Assembly (NCBI GenBank): GCA_030490835.1
Contig: CM059977.1
Span: forward strand, 15,285,399 to 15,349,398
Length of the DNA: 64,000 bases
From: Annona cherimola
Lineage: Eukaryota > Streptophyta > Magnoliopsida > Magnoliales > Annonaceae
Direction of reading: 5' to 3'
The notes below the pieces were generated by a model, which was given only the letters and a program-made list of their open reading frames with translations, had not been told where the DNA came from and ran no database searches. Position numbers and translations under genes: made by a program. Positions 1 through 11,155 of the stretch are shown one piece after another. Each line of letters begins with the position of its first letter. Within the stretch, counting starts at the first letter, position 1.

Positions 1-2820
1 ACTAATTTTTATTTGTAAGGAAGTATGAGAAAGATAATTTTTTTATCTTAAAATTCGTAAAAAATTCGTAAAAATTCAAAATGTTAAAATTTAGTATATG
101 AACTAATACACTTGGGCCATATAAAATAAAAAATATATATGTATATGAAAGCATAGAATACATGAAATTATTACTTAACTAACCAAAAATAGAGCCATTA
201 TTTGATGTTCTATTATATTGCATTTTACACCTTTAGAGGAATGAGATCTTGTACATTTTTTTAGATGAAACTTTTTATGCTGTTAAATAAGTAACTTTAA
301 ATGCCAAAGGCAAGAAAACTTTTTCAATTTTGAGACCTACCCTTCTTATGAGACAATTGGAAGTCAATCCTAAAGTTCACATTATATAATACTGAACACA
401 ATCTCCATTTGTGCCGCCTCAGAAAATCAAATAGATTTTCTTTTTTTAAATAACAAATAGGTTTTTCTTATAAGGCATGTTATAATGATTTGAACTTCCG
501 TAAAATATCAAAAAACTCAATAAAATTTGCAGCTACACTTAAGCTAGCACCAAATGATTAAAAAATGAATCAATAAAACATATAGAATGACCACTGCTCC
601 ATGCTACTCACGTTAATGGTTCTGATTAGACCTCATCTGAAAAACATAATAAGGTAACTTAAATAGATACGACGGTAATATACTTTATAAAAAAGAGTTA
701 TCATGATGATAAAAATAGTGATATTTGCCAAGAATAAATAGGAAGAGTTGATTAATTAGGAGCAATGGCTTAAACCGAGAAGTAGAGATTAAAAGTTTAT
801 TTTTTCTTGTTTAATCTAAACCATATTGAAGTCTGTAAAATCATCCTACTTTACCATGATAATTGAAGTTTGAATCCTTATGTTATTCCTCTTTTTTCAC
901 ATAGATCATTAATTCACCGTCGTCACTTATTCTCATACACTTTCTTTCTATCCCTCTTTTTACACCATTCTAGCCTTCATCATAATGCATCTGGTGGATT
1001 TTGATTTCATTATCAAAGTGAACCCAAATTTATTATGGTGTATTCACGTCGTAATATATTCCTTTGTAGTAAAAGTTTTGACAAGTTATATATATTATAT
1101 ATTGAAGTGTTTTCCATGTAAAAATGTTAGCATTATTTTGAGTTTTCTTTTTAACTGTGGTTTACTTATTGACTGGAATTTTGTAAGTAATTATGCTAAC
1201 CTTGCGATAATTAGGTAACAAGTCAGCCAAATTTTTGACGGTGATGATTTTAGGATCCTAGTTAACCAGATATGCTAATATATACATTAATTAACTTTAA
1301 TTAGAACATAGTCAAAGACTCGAACAACCAGATGGGATTAAAAATCTAATCAAAATTTACTAATTAAATAAATTTACCACCGTATAAAACACAAGAAAAC
1401 TGAGAAAAAGCTAAAAGAAAGCATTGGTTATAAATTATTAGCGGGAAAATTCTACATGAATATTTCTAGTTGGCACGCCATAGCAGCCCTACATCGTTTT
1501 TATTCGAATCTCATTTCGGCCAGAAATGTGTGTGGGAGCAGTGGGTCTCCCGTTTGGTTGTTGGAAGCTGTGTCTTCCTGATTATTTGATGGAGCAGTGT
1601 CTCCAGATTTGTAAGAATGTCTCAGAACCTTCAATGTAATATGTGTTGAGATGTATGTATTCCAATAAAAAAAAAAAAAAAAAATAAGAACAACATAAAT
1701 GTTCGTTACCATCCACAATATAATTCGAATGGTGGAAATCCACACAATTTGACTTTTCATTAGTATCATCCAAACCAGATGGGGAGAGGCGGTTGTTTAT
1801 TAGAAATAAGAAAATTAGTAATATAAATGGGAAAAGTAGGATGATCTGAACAAGCAGAGGGTGACCTGAGGATGTGTGGTCTAAGATGCGTGAACAAGTG
1901 ACACGGAAGTAGAGATGCATGGGGAAGGGTGATTGCGCAATTTTGAAAAGGGAGCGTGGGTATCTGGGGAATCTACCACTAAAATATGCATGTATCCATA
2001 GAATCAATGAATGAATGAATGAGCGCATGCGACACAAATGAGACCATGTGTTCATATCAGTCCTTTCGGTTCGGGGACACACATAACTAATGAAATTATT
2101 CACCCCTTCCATCCATCCGTCAAATTCCACCAACCAACCCACCTTCCTTCCATGCCCCCCAAATCCCCACACGCCGCTCCTTCCCCCCATCTCCCCCGCT
2201 CATCACCGGCCCCCGCATTCAATCGACAACCTATCAAGCAGCAATGGTTTCGATGGCCAGCTGACAGAAATCGACATGCTCATGGCAGCCTCCTGATCAG
2301 ATTTTGGCCCGCATTTTGAGATATGGGTTTGGTTTCATATCACGGCTTCGCTGATCAACGCCTGCGTTGTCGCACACGTGCGAATCGTGCCTCTCATGCT
2401 CGAGCGAGTGCAGTTGCGCGAGTAGCCCCTTTACTGCTCCCAAAATTTAGCGTTGTTGACCCTTCTCTTTCCTTTTAACGGGAGGAGAAGGCGTAGTCGC
2501 GCGTGTAATAACGATCACGAGTCGCAGAAGCTTGTAAAAATAAAATATAAACAAAAGATCTATTCTGTCAATCAAATTAGAAATTAAATAAAATATGATA
2601 ATAATTATTTATTATATAAAAATTATGTGTTGATAATAAAAGTGTGATTTTTTTAGTTTCTCGTTCTGGATTTCCCATGCGAGTACCTGAATAAATATCT
2701 AAATTTTGTAATATTGAAATGTATCTGTCGCTAACATCTCAAATTCATATGACGAATGATACGGATATTTTACATTTTTGCGGTTGGGTTGAGTAACATA
2801 TCACTCGCGCGGTTCGCATA
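1..2820. other. AT-rich intergenic region, no supported gene
   Basis: No reading frame here resembles a known protein. An 18-base A run at 1667-1684, directly after an AATAA-like context, could be the 3' end of a retroposed transcript on the + strand, but I found no matching target duplication. A 202-codon minus-strand frame (2190-1582) runs through the complement of that A tract and its composition looks accidental. From about 1950 to 2520 the sequence becomes more GC-rich and probably grades into the distal promoter of the kinase gene to the right. Confidence 0.6.
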
Positions 2821-2885
2821 ACAAAATTCTCAGCTTCTTGCCATAACCATCCTCAGACACACACCCAACACTCTCCAGCACACTT

Positions 2886-2935
2886 CCATCCTCTCTCTCT
2901 CTCTCTCTCTCTTTTCTCTCTCTCTAATAAAGCAA
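2886..2935 (+). promoter_or_regulatory. CT-rich leader of the D6PK-like gene
   Basis: A run of CT dinucleotides lies just before the probable first, non-coding exon of the kinase gene. Pyrimidine-rich tracts of this kind are common around plant transcription starts and in 5' leaders. The exon appears to end at 2976, before the donor GTATTC at 2977. A 5'UTR intron then runs to the strong polypyrimidine acceptor ending at 4154. No convincing TATA box was seen upstream. Confidence 0.5.
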
Positions 2936-4285
2936 AGGAAGAAGAAGGCTTCTAAAGTTCCGATCTTTGAAGGCAGGTATTCTTCCTAGCTCCTTTTTAT
3001 CTGCAACGGGCTTCCTTTTTTTTCTCTCTCTCTTTTTTCACCTTCTATCTCATCAGGTTCTTGTGGGGGTTTTGGATCTGAGCTTGGGTTCTGCTTTTTT
3101 AATTTTTCAGGATTTTCCCCCCATTTTTTCCCCCATTTTTTCCCCATGCCTGATCCTGATTATCTAGGTGGGTTTTGGGCCTTTTGCTTTTTAGCTATTT
3201 GTTCTTCTAGCATGACAGGAAAATTGTTTAAACATCATGTGCTCCATCTGTGTATGATTTTACTTGCCCTTTGTCCATAAAATTTTGTTCTAGCTGTGGG
3301 ATTCTGGTCTCAGCGAAGTTTCAATGCTTTTGTCGTAGAAAGTTTTCATTTTTATGTGCGGATGGATTTGATCTTTGGTCTGGTTATTGGGATATTTGGG
3401 TTGCTGGAAACGCCATTGGAATCAGTCTCTGCATGCATTCCATGTGATTGCATCTGGTGTTGAGCGTAAATGAATGGGTCTTCGGAAGTTGGATTTTGGT
3501 GTTTGTTCCTTTCCTGTTGGGTAAAGATTGCATTTTGATCTACTGGAGTCTGATTCATGTTCATTTTAAGCTTTATTTCTGGGCAATTTTATGTTTTTAG
3601 CCGGCAATTCGAATTAGACTATTGATTGTCGGGGCCACGGCACGCTTAGACTCATAGTCATGGGACTGTTGCAACATACATCTGCTTATACTGAGGCCTT
3701 GTTGCGGAAGGCAAGTTGCTAATGGGTTACTCTGATCGAGATTTCAACTCACCTGTTTTGGTAATTGGTTTTGATCTTTGAGTGCTTGTTATTTTGATTC
3801 TTATTTCACCGATATTAGTTAGGAATAGGATGCGTAGCTGAACTGCTGAAGAGCATCTGTATGCGATATAGTGTTTTTAGATCTTTTGGTTTCGATGTAT
3901 TTTTGGGCATGTTCTGTTCTGTCCGGATTTGACCTTATGCCATGGTTTGATTCCATATGCAATATAGAGGTTTTAGATCTTGTGGTTGCTTTCACGTGTA
4001 AATCTTCTGAGTCCTCTTGGAATGGTTGGACAAGTGTCATCTTTTCTACTTCACCCCTTATTTTCTTATTCTATTAAATATGATGAATGTTTGGGATTGA
4101 ATGTGCTGCTATTATGGCTGGAATTTTGATGGTCGGTCTTCTTTTTCTTATCAGAATTGTTGGTTTGGAGAAGAGTATGCCGTTGCCACTGGAATTGAAT
4201 TTGAGGATGATGAATTTTACACTTTGGATTTAGCATTGGATTCTTTGCCTTCACTTGATAACTGAAAGATCTTGTTCTTGGATTA

Positions 4286-7200
4286 ATGGCTTCTAAGGCC
4301 ATTGGCAGACCTGGCTTAGAGCAGCATCAGAAACCAGTCAATAATCAGTTGTTGGAAGCAAGTGCCCGCAAGCCGTCTCCCTTGCAGGTCACAAAGTCAG
4401 CCAAATCAGAGCTTGCAACTTTACATGTATCAAAGCCAACCAAATCAGAGCCAGGTACTCCAAAAAAGTCACAAAAGCCTGCAAATCAGGTTGTGCCAAA
4501 GCAGATTTCTGCAGATGTTTTAGAGGGGAAAATCCCATCTTCTCATCCAAAGGCAGTTGTTGGTGCTTTGCCCAGCAATGGTGCTCCAAAATCCACTCAT
4601 TTGGATGCAAGTAAGTTCAACCAGAAATTGGAAGCTCCAAAACAAACTGCCAAACAAGTAGATAGTGCAGAAAAGAATCAGATAAATGAAATTGCAGGCA
4701 CTTTGGAAAGTCTTGGATTCGAAGAAAAGAAAATGGCTGAGCGCAGTAGTGTGAAGGACAGCTCAGCGTCAGCAAAAGTCAGTGATGGCACCAGCAGCCT
4801 TACTAAGACAAGTGGCAGTGCGAAAATTAGTGATCGTGCTGATTTTGTTGAGAGTGGTAAAAGTAGCATGTGCAGGGGTAGTACAAGCAGTGATGTGAGT
4901 GATGATAGCACTTGCAGCAGCATTAGTAGTAGTATCAACAAGCCCCACAAAGCAAATGATTCAAGATGGGAAGCCATCCGGTTGGTTCGGGCAAGAGATG
5001 GTGTTTTGGGTCTTAGTCATTTTAGGTTGCTTAAGAGGTTGGGATGTGGTGATATAGGCAGTGTTTATCTATCAGAGTTGAGTGGGACCAAATGCTATTT
5101 TGCGATGAAGGTTATGGACAAAGCATCACTAGCTAGCCGTAAGAAGCTTTTGAGAGCTCAAACAGAGAGAGAAATTTTGCAGTGCTTAGACCATCCATTC
5201 CTTCCAACATTATATACCCACTTTGAAACGGACAAGTTCTCCTGCCTGGTGATGGAGTTCTGTCCAGGAGGGGACTTGCACACACTACGTCAGCGGCAAC
5301 CAGGAAAGCATTTTACGGAACAAGCAGTGAAGTATGTTTCAGGCCCTTATTTTCAATTTTATAATTTTAATTAAGACTGAGCTTGCTTGGATCATGTTGT
5401 CCTGCATTGTGCAGCTCTATGAAATGCTGTAACTGCACTGCCGGAAAAGGTTTTATGAAATGTTGATCCCATTGGTAAAAATAAAGTTAAATTGGGACCT
5501 TTGATTTAGCAGCAAATTGGATGCATGATCATGGGTCATTGGGCATGGTCACAAAGTATGTTGGTTTAGGTTTCAACTGCTAATTTTCTGTGGCTTTCAG
5601 ATTGCCTAATGAATTTGCACAGACATGCACATTTCTTGAATTGAATGTGACTTTTGTGCACAGCTGACTTTTGAGTTTCCTTTAGCAATACATGTTGTTC
5701 ATTTTGATGGCTTCATCTTGATGAATGAATAGACTAAAAAACTGGGTACTCTGCATCAGTTGTTATTACTGTTCTCTTTGACTCCTCTGGCCTTCCTGTG
5801 TTGTAATGATTTTGTATCTTTGCGGCATCTTGTCCAAAAGCTGCTTACTTTTTGAATGATTTATTCATGGCTGGGATAACTGTCTTAACTCGATACAATT
5901 CTTTGCAAACACCTTGTCTAGAAGAAATGCCTTCATTGCACTTACCTGACAATCTCTCTTCTGAAAACCATTGGCACAGTATTCAGGACTGTATAGATTC
6001 CACATTTTTTTTTAAAAAAATTTAAGCGGTGTCCGCAGAAAAATGTTTTCAAAATTTTATTCTTCAACACAATTAATTTCATGATGCCATTGCCAAAGAA
6101 GTTAGTTAGAGCTTAGCAGTATGCTATATTGATGTTTGTGTTTTGTATTTCAACCAAGGTCCATTACATGTTGATTGATGCATTAATTTATGTTGGGGGT
6201 CCTTTGTAGAGAATATTGTCTAACTACCATCTAAATATGGTTGTATGCATTTGTTCTATCAAATGTACATCTGTTTACCAACCTGATTTTTGTTTCAACC
6301 TTAAACAAATGTAATACACGAAGTATCTTTTTCAATGCACTTCGATTGCCTCTGAAATGGTTGCAGCTGGCATTCAGTTCTGGCTAGAGGGCTTGTGTAG
6401 GTTTAGGATCTACTAACACGGCTAAAGTGATGGAGATGTATGGTTAGTTCCTTATCAAGGACTTTGGGTTATCATGCTATGTTTCGTCATACTTGCAATG
6501 TTCAAGTGGTTCATGCTGATGTACTTGGAATTTTTAAGTGGTTCATGTTGATGTACTTGCAATGTTTAATTAGTTTACCAGGCAGGAATGCATGGATATT
6601 CTAGCTGAAAGTTTAGTTACTTGTGCCAAGTATATCTACATTAGTGCACCTAATTGGAAATTTGGAAACTTCTAATCACACATGGTGGCTTAACAAACTT
6701 CATGAACAAAATAGTACCCAATGTCCTTATAATTGTGGAGTCATATCAGTGTTTGAGGTCAACTGAATTTCTGTGTGGGTTCAACCAGGTAGTCAAACAT
6801 TGACTCGTCCATCTGATAAACATCAGTTTTGCGCTTCTGAACTTTATTACGAGGAAAGGGATGACTACATGTCTAGGCAACACACTGATCTTTTCCTGAT
6901 TTATTTCATTTTTCTTTGTTTCTTTTGTTTCTTTCTTTAGTGGCTCCTTTGTTATTTATGGTGGCCCACCTGATAAATGTGTTGGTGCTGTTAATAACTA
7001 TACACTGATGTATGGTCCCCTTGTTAAGTGCTTTGGCATGGTGGGTGGCTCTGTTATTCATGTGACATCTGTTGGACTGTTGCTTCTAGATATGCATTTG
7101 CAGTTAGATATCTTTTGACAGAGCTGGAAAACAGCCTATTCATCTGCTATGCCGCATATGAATCCAGATGAAGATCCGATGGAACATGCAGTCATAATTA

Positions 7201-8113
7201 CCAATGGTTGAATGAGTAAATAATTTTTCTGTCTTGCAGGTTTTATGTGGCAGAGGTTCTCCTTGCTTTGGAGTACTTGCACATGCTTGGCATTGTCTAC
7301 CGTGACCTGAAGCCTGAAAATGTCCTTGTAAGGGATGATGGCCACATAATGCTCTCTGACTTTGACCTCTCTCTGCGTTGTGCTGTCAACCCGACTCTGG
7401 TCAAGTCCTCATCTGTTGAATCTGATCCCTTGAGAAAGAATCCTGTATACTGTGTACAGCCTGCTTGCATTGAACCTTCCTGCATCCAGCCCTCATGTGT
7501 GGCAGCCCCAACTTGCTTTGGCCCACGCTTCTTCTCTAGTAAATCTAAGAAGGAACGGAAGTCTAAAAATGAAGTAGGCAACCAAGTTAGCCCATTGCCA
7601 GAGCTCATTGCTGAACCCACGGGGGCACGGTCGATGTCATTTGTTGGGACACATGAGTATCTAGCACCTGAGATTATAAAAGGAGAAGGTCATGGGAGTG
7701 CTGTAGATTGGTGGACATTCGGGATTTTCCTATATGAGCTCCTGTTTGGCAAGACCCCATTCAAAGGTTCAGGGAATCGTGCCACACTCTTCAATGTAGT
7801 TGGCCAGCCACTCCGATTCCCAGAGTTGCCTGTTGTCAGCTTCTCAGCAAGGGATCTGATAAGAGGGCTGCTTGTGAAGGAGCCACAGCATCGGCTTGCA
7901 TACAAAAGGGGAGCAACAGAGATTAAGCAGCATCCTTTCTTTGAAGGTATCAATTGGGCTTTGATACGTTGCGCAAGCCCTCCAGAGATCCCGAAGCCGG
8001 TTGAGATTGAGCGGATCCCTGCACCAATGGCATCAACAAGTGAGAAAGCAGCTGTGCCTGCTGTGGTCAATCAAAAGAATACTGATAATTATTTGGAATT
8101 TGATTTCTTCTAG
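4286..8113 (+). CDS. D6PKL: D6PK-like AGCVIII serine/threonine kinase
   Basis: Two coding exons (4286-5331 and 7240-8113, split after the second base of Lys349) encode 639 residues. Residues 1-225 are a low-complexity, Ser/Lys-rich tail. The kinase domain starts near 246 with [10 protein letters not shown], the ATP-binding lysine is K275 and the catalytic loop is YRDLKPEN (D371). The metal-binding motif is DFD (389-391) rather than DFG, which defines plant AGCVIII kinases. A Cys-rich insertion of about 80 residues separates DFD from GTHEYLAPE, as in D6PK, and the C-terminus is the hydrophobic EFDFF. Family members phosphorylate PIN auxin efflux carriers at the plasma membrane; that role is inferred here from family. 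All key residues are present. The start is the first ATG after the leader-intron acceptor. The 1.9 kb intron sits at the conserved position before [14 protein letters not shown]. Confidence 0.95.
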
Positions 8114-9741
8114 TGATTTTTCTTTGGCTGGTGCAATTTTATTGTATCGAGGGAAGATGGGAAGAGACATGACTGAAGCATTACTCAGATATGGTGGAGA
8201 TGAAAATGATCATGATAATGTTGGCAAAGATCATAAAAGTGGTGGGTCATTAAGAGTTTATTTAAGATGTTGCCTTCTCTTTGACGTTGTTTCGTAAATG
8301 AATTATCACTTTCCAAATTTGTATCCTGAATGAATGCTGAAATCTTTTATTCTCAATCTATAATCATGAATGAATTTGATTCCCTTCTCTTTGTTGGGTT
8401 CTTTGGAATTTAGCTCTTGAGTGCTGAACCTTTTCTGAGGCTGTCTGGTAGATTCTTGGACTGTATAACGGTTGGGCCTATTGATCTACTATGTAGGGTC
8501 TTTGATTGGATGGTAGCTGCCAAGAGGTGGAAATGCAGGTGGTCCATCGAAATGGTTTTGAGGTCAGGTCAGGTCAGGGAGAATTGATGGAAGGAAGAAA
8601 GTGAGTTCTCAGGCAAGGCAATGCAATGCGAATGGGAAATTAGGAAAGTGGTGGGAGGGAACCAAATGTCCCCAGTTCTTGTAATCTTCTGTAGCATAAA
8701 CACGGATGATGGAAGAAGCTGAGAGTTCTGCTCAAAAGGCATGATTTTGTATTGCTAATCGGACATGGTAGTCTTTGTTATAAAATGGAAACGGTTTTCA
8801 TATTTAGCAAAAAATCAGCAGCTTTCAATTTTCTATTTGTTCCTTCAGCGGTTCAATTTTTTTCTGTATTGCATATTTTAGACCACAGGTTTAAGGTTGA
8901 AAAAGGTGATCTCAGGGAAATAAATATAGTACTTATTTTTATTTTTAAGAAAAATTCGTCTGATATCTATAGGATTTGCCTTTAATTATTATTATATTCT
9001 TAATGTTTCGTAAATTTCTCTTATACCCATAAAATTTTATCAATTTTTTTTTTATCATATCTATAATTTTAATATAAGTATAATCTATTTTTGTGATAAA
9101 AAAAAACTATAATCTATTTTACTGAAAAGATGATTTTGTTCATTTAAAATTTTCTACTGTAAAAGATTTAGTCAGCATGTGACTCAATTAATTATGGTAA
9201 ATTATTAATTTGTAGTGTAAAAAATTTATGTGTTAGATTAAAGTTAAATTATTTTAATTAGGGAAATTTTAGATGAGCAAAATAGTTTTTTAATGGGTAG
9301 ATAATGATATTAGGAATAAAAGATAAAATATTATAGGTATAAGAGGAATTTGTAAAATATTGTAGGTATATTAAGAATTAAGGTTAAACTTTACATGTAT
9401 AACAGAGTTTTCTTTATTTACATCACAAGCATTTAAAACTCAAATTTGACGGGAAAATATGCAGTAAATATTGGAGACTCCAACAGTCGCCTGTCAGCCT
9501 TGCACAGCTATTTGAAACTTCACACCCATTTGTAGGTAGATGCCTGAAATTAATATATGCAACCGTAATAAAAAATTAAAATAAGTAGGTGCGCTTGTGC
9601 CCGGCGCATCGACTGTCTCACTCAGCAAGACCAGAGCAGCAAATGAACCACCATCAGCCAGCCCCGCCGGTAATCATTCATCGGCATCTAACAAGCACCG
9701 GAAGGATGGTGAAGGTGGGGCCCATGGTTTGAGATCTGGGC
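8114..9741. other. Kinase 3'UTR and AT-rich spacer with an inverted repeat
   Basis: The first few hundred bases after the kinase stop are probably its 3'UTR. From about 8920 to 9420 the sequence is very AT-rich, and two arms (about 8985-9050 and 9315-9395) are imperfect inverted copies sharing CTCTTATACC and TCTTAAT-like blocks. This suggests a decayed non-autonomous element with long terminal inverted repeats. No protein-coding frame is supported. The last 150 bases are GC-richer and form the leader of the PPR gene. Confidence 0.5.
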
Positions 9742-9792
9742 ATGAGCGGCCATTTCCGTTCCTCCCCTGTTGCACGAAGGGATGATCTGTAG
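9742..9792 (+). promoter_or_regulatory. Upstream ORF overlapping the PPR start codon
   Basis: An ATG at 9742 opens a 16-codon frame (MSGHFRSSPVARRDDL) that ends at 9792. It overlaps the PPR ATG at 9782 in a different frame. A scanning ribosome that starts here would pass the main start, so translation of the PPR protein may be limited. Whether the messenger includes this ATG depends on the transcription start, which the sequence does not fix. Confidence 0.4.
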
Positions 9793-11155
9793 CTTGTCGA
9801 CTCGCTTGCTGAATATCTGCATCTCTGCCCTCTGCAAAGCCAGCAATCTACCCAAGGCCGAGTCCGTCCTGGTCGACGGCATTCGGCTCGGATACACGCC
9901 TGACGTCATCACCTACAACACGTTGATTGCTGCCCATGCTCGTCTCGTTGGCGCCGACGCCGCCCAATCCATCCTCTTGAGAATGCAGGAAGCTGGAATC
10001 GAGCCCAACGTGGTGACTTACAATTCGCTGATTGCTGGCGCTGCTCGGCATTGCCCTCCGACCAGGTCCCTCGACCTGTTCGATGAAATGCTCCAAAGAG
10101 GCATTGTCCCTGATGTTTGGAGCTATAACACACTCATGCACTGTTTGTTTAAATGCGGGCACCCAGCAGAGGCTTACGAGGTGTTTCTCCAGATGATCTC
10201 GAGAAATTTGAGTCCCTCTTCAGTTACGTATAACACAATTATTAATGGCCTTTTGAAGACCGGGTATGCATCAAAAGCACTCGGACTTTTCAGGAGTAGG
10301 CATGGATTGGGATTCACTCCGGAAATTATAACATATAATACGCTCATAGACGGGCTTTGCAAGTCGAGGAGGCTGGGCCAGGCAAGGAGGATCCTCAAGG
10401 AGCTTGGAGAGTCGGGACATACACCCAATGCGATAACATATACATCAGTTATGAAGTGCTGCTTTAGGTCAGGAATGGTTGAGAAGGGATTTCAAATCTT
10501 TTCAGAGATGCAGAGCAAAGGGTGTGCTTTTGATGGATTTGTTTATTGCACAGTGATTGCTGCATTAGCCAAGTTGGGCAAGATTGATGAGGCCAATGCT
10601 TGTATCAGATGTATGATGGAGGACGGCATTGGACTGGACATGGTGGCATATAACACAATGATTAATGTGTATTGCAAAGAAGGTAAGTTGGATCTTGCAT
10701 TCCAGTTGCTTAATGAGATAGAGAAGGGTGGTCTAAAAAGTGACGAGTACACACACGCAATCTTAGTTGACGGGCTGTGTAAGATGGGTGACGTAGATGC
10801 AGCCATAAGGCACTTGCATTATATGGAACTGAGTGGCTTCAAACCAAACTTGGTGGCTAGAAATTGCTTAATCCATGCTTTGTGCAAATTAGGGCATGTG
10901 TACTATGCATTGGAAGTTTTTGATGGGATGAAGGTGAAAGATTCCTTCACATATTCATCCCTGCTGCATGGTCTTTGCAAGGCAGGGAGGTTTCGCACAG
11001 CATACAGGATCATGCTTGTTTGTGTAAGGCAGGGCACAAAAGTGCTTCTCTCTGCTCAGAGTGCTGTTCTTGATGGTCTTCGTTCTTTGGGATTTAGCAG
11101 AGAACAAAGAAAGCTTAAGTTAGCACTTCTCAAGGCTAGGAATTTACGTTGTTGA
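9782..11155 (+). CDS. P-type pentatricopeptide repeat protein
   Basis: A single exon encodes 457 residues made almost wholly of tandem 35-residue PPR units. Roughly twelve can be read, each with the typical TYNTLI or TYTSVM-like core followed by GxxPD or GxxPN linkers. There is no C-terminal E, DYW or other editing extension, so this is a P-class protein, which in plants binds organellar RNA. From memory of the family the closest match is Arabidopsis At5g46680: it shares the start context STKLLNI, an IDGIRLG block and the same repeat order and length. The in-frame TGA at 9743 rules out a longer N-terminus in this exon, so the start is 9782. That leaves little room for a classical transit peptide before the first repeat, and organelle targeting is uncertain. 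Confidence 0.92.
   Translation: MICSLSTRLLNICISALCKASNLPKAESVLVDGIRLGYTPDVITYNTLIAAHARLVGADAAQSILLRMQEAGIEPNVVTYNSLIAGAARHCPPTRSLDLFDEMLQRGIVPDVWSYNTLMHCLFKCGHPAEAYEVFLQMISRNLSPSSVTYNTIINGLLKTGYASKALGLFRSRHGLGFTPEIITYNTLIDGLCKSRRLGQARRILKELGESGHTPNAITYTSVMKCCFRSGMVEKGFQIFSEMQSKGCAFDGFVYCTVIAALAKLGKIDEANACIRCMMEDGIGLDMVAYNTMINVYCKEGKLDLAFQLLNEIEKGGLKSDEYTHAILVDGLCKMGDVDAAIRHLHYMELSGFKPNLVARNCLIHALCKLGHVYYALEVFDGMKVKDSFTYSSLLHGLCKAGRFRTAYRIMLVCVRQGTKVLLSAQSAVLDGLRSLGFSREQRKLKLALLKARNLRC

Noticed and set aside
1582..2190. 202-codon minus-strand frame
   Set aside because: It is held open partly by the complement of an A tract (a Phe run), has no domain and no splice or promoter context.
4389..4977. 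Minus-strand Leu-rich frames within the kinase N-terminal region
   Set aside because: They are antisense shadows of the Ser/Lys-rich tail of the kinase.
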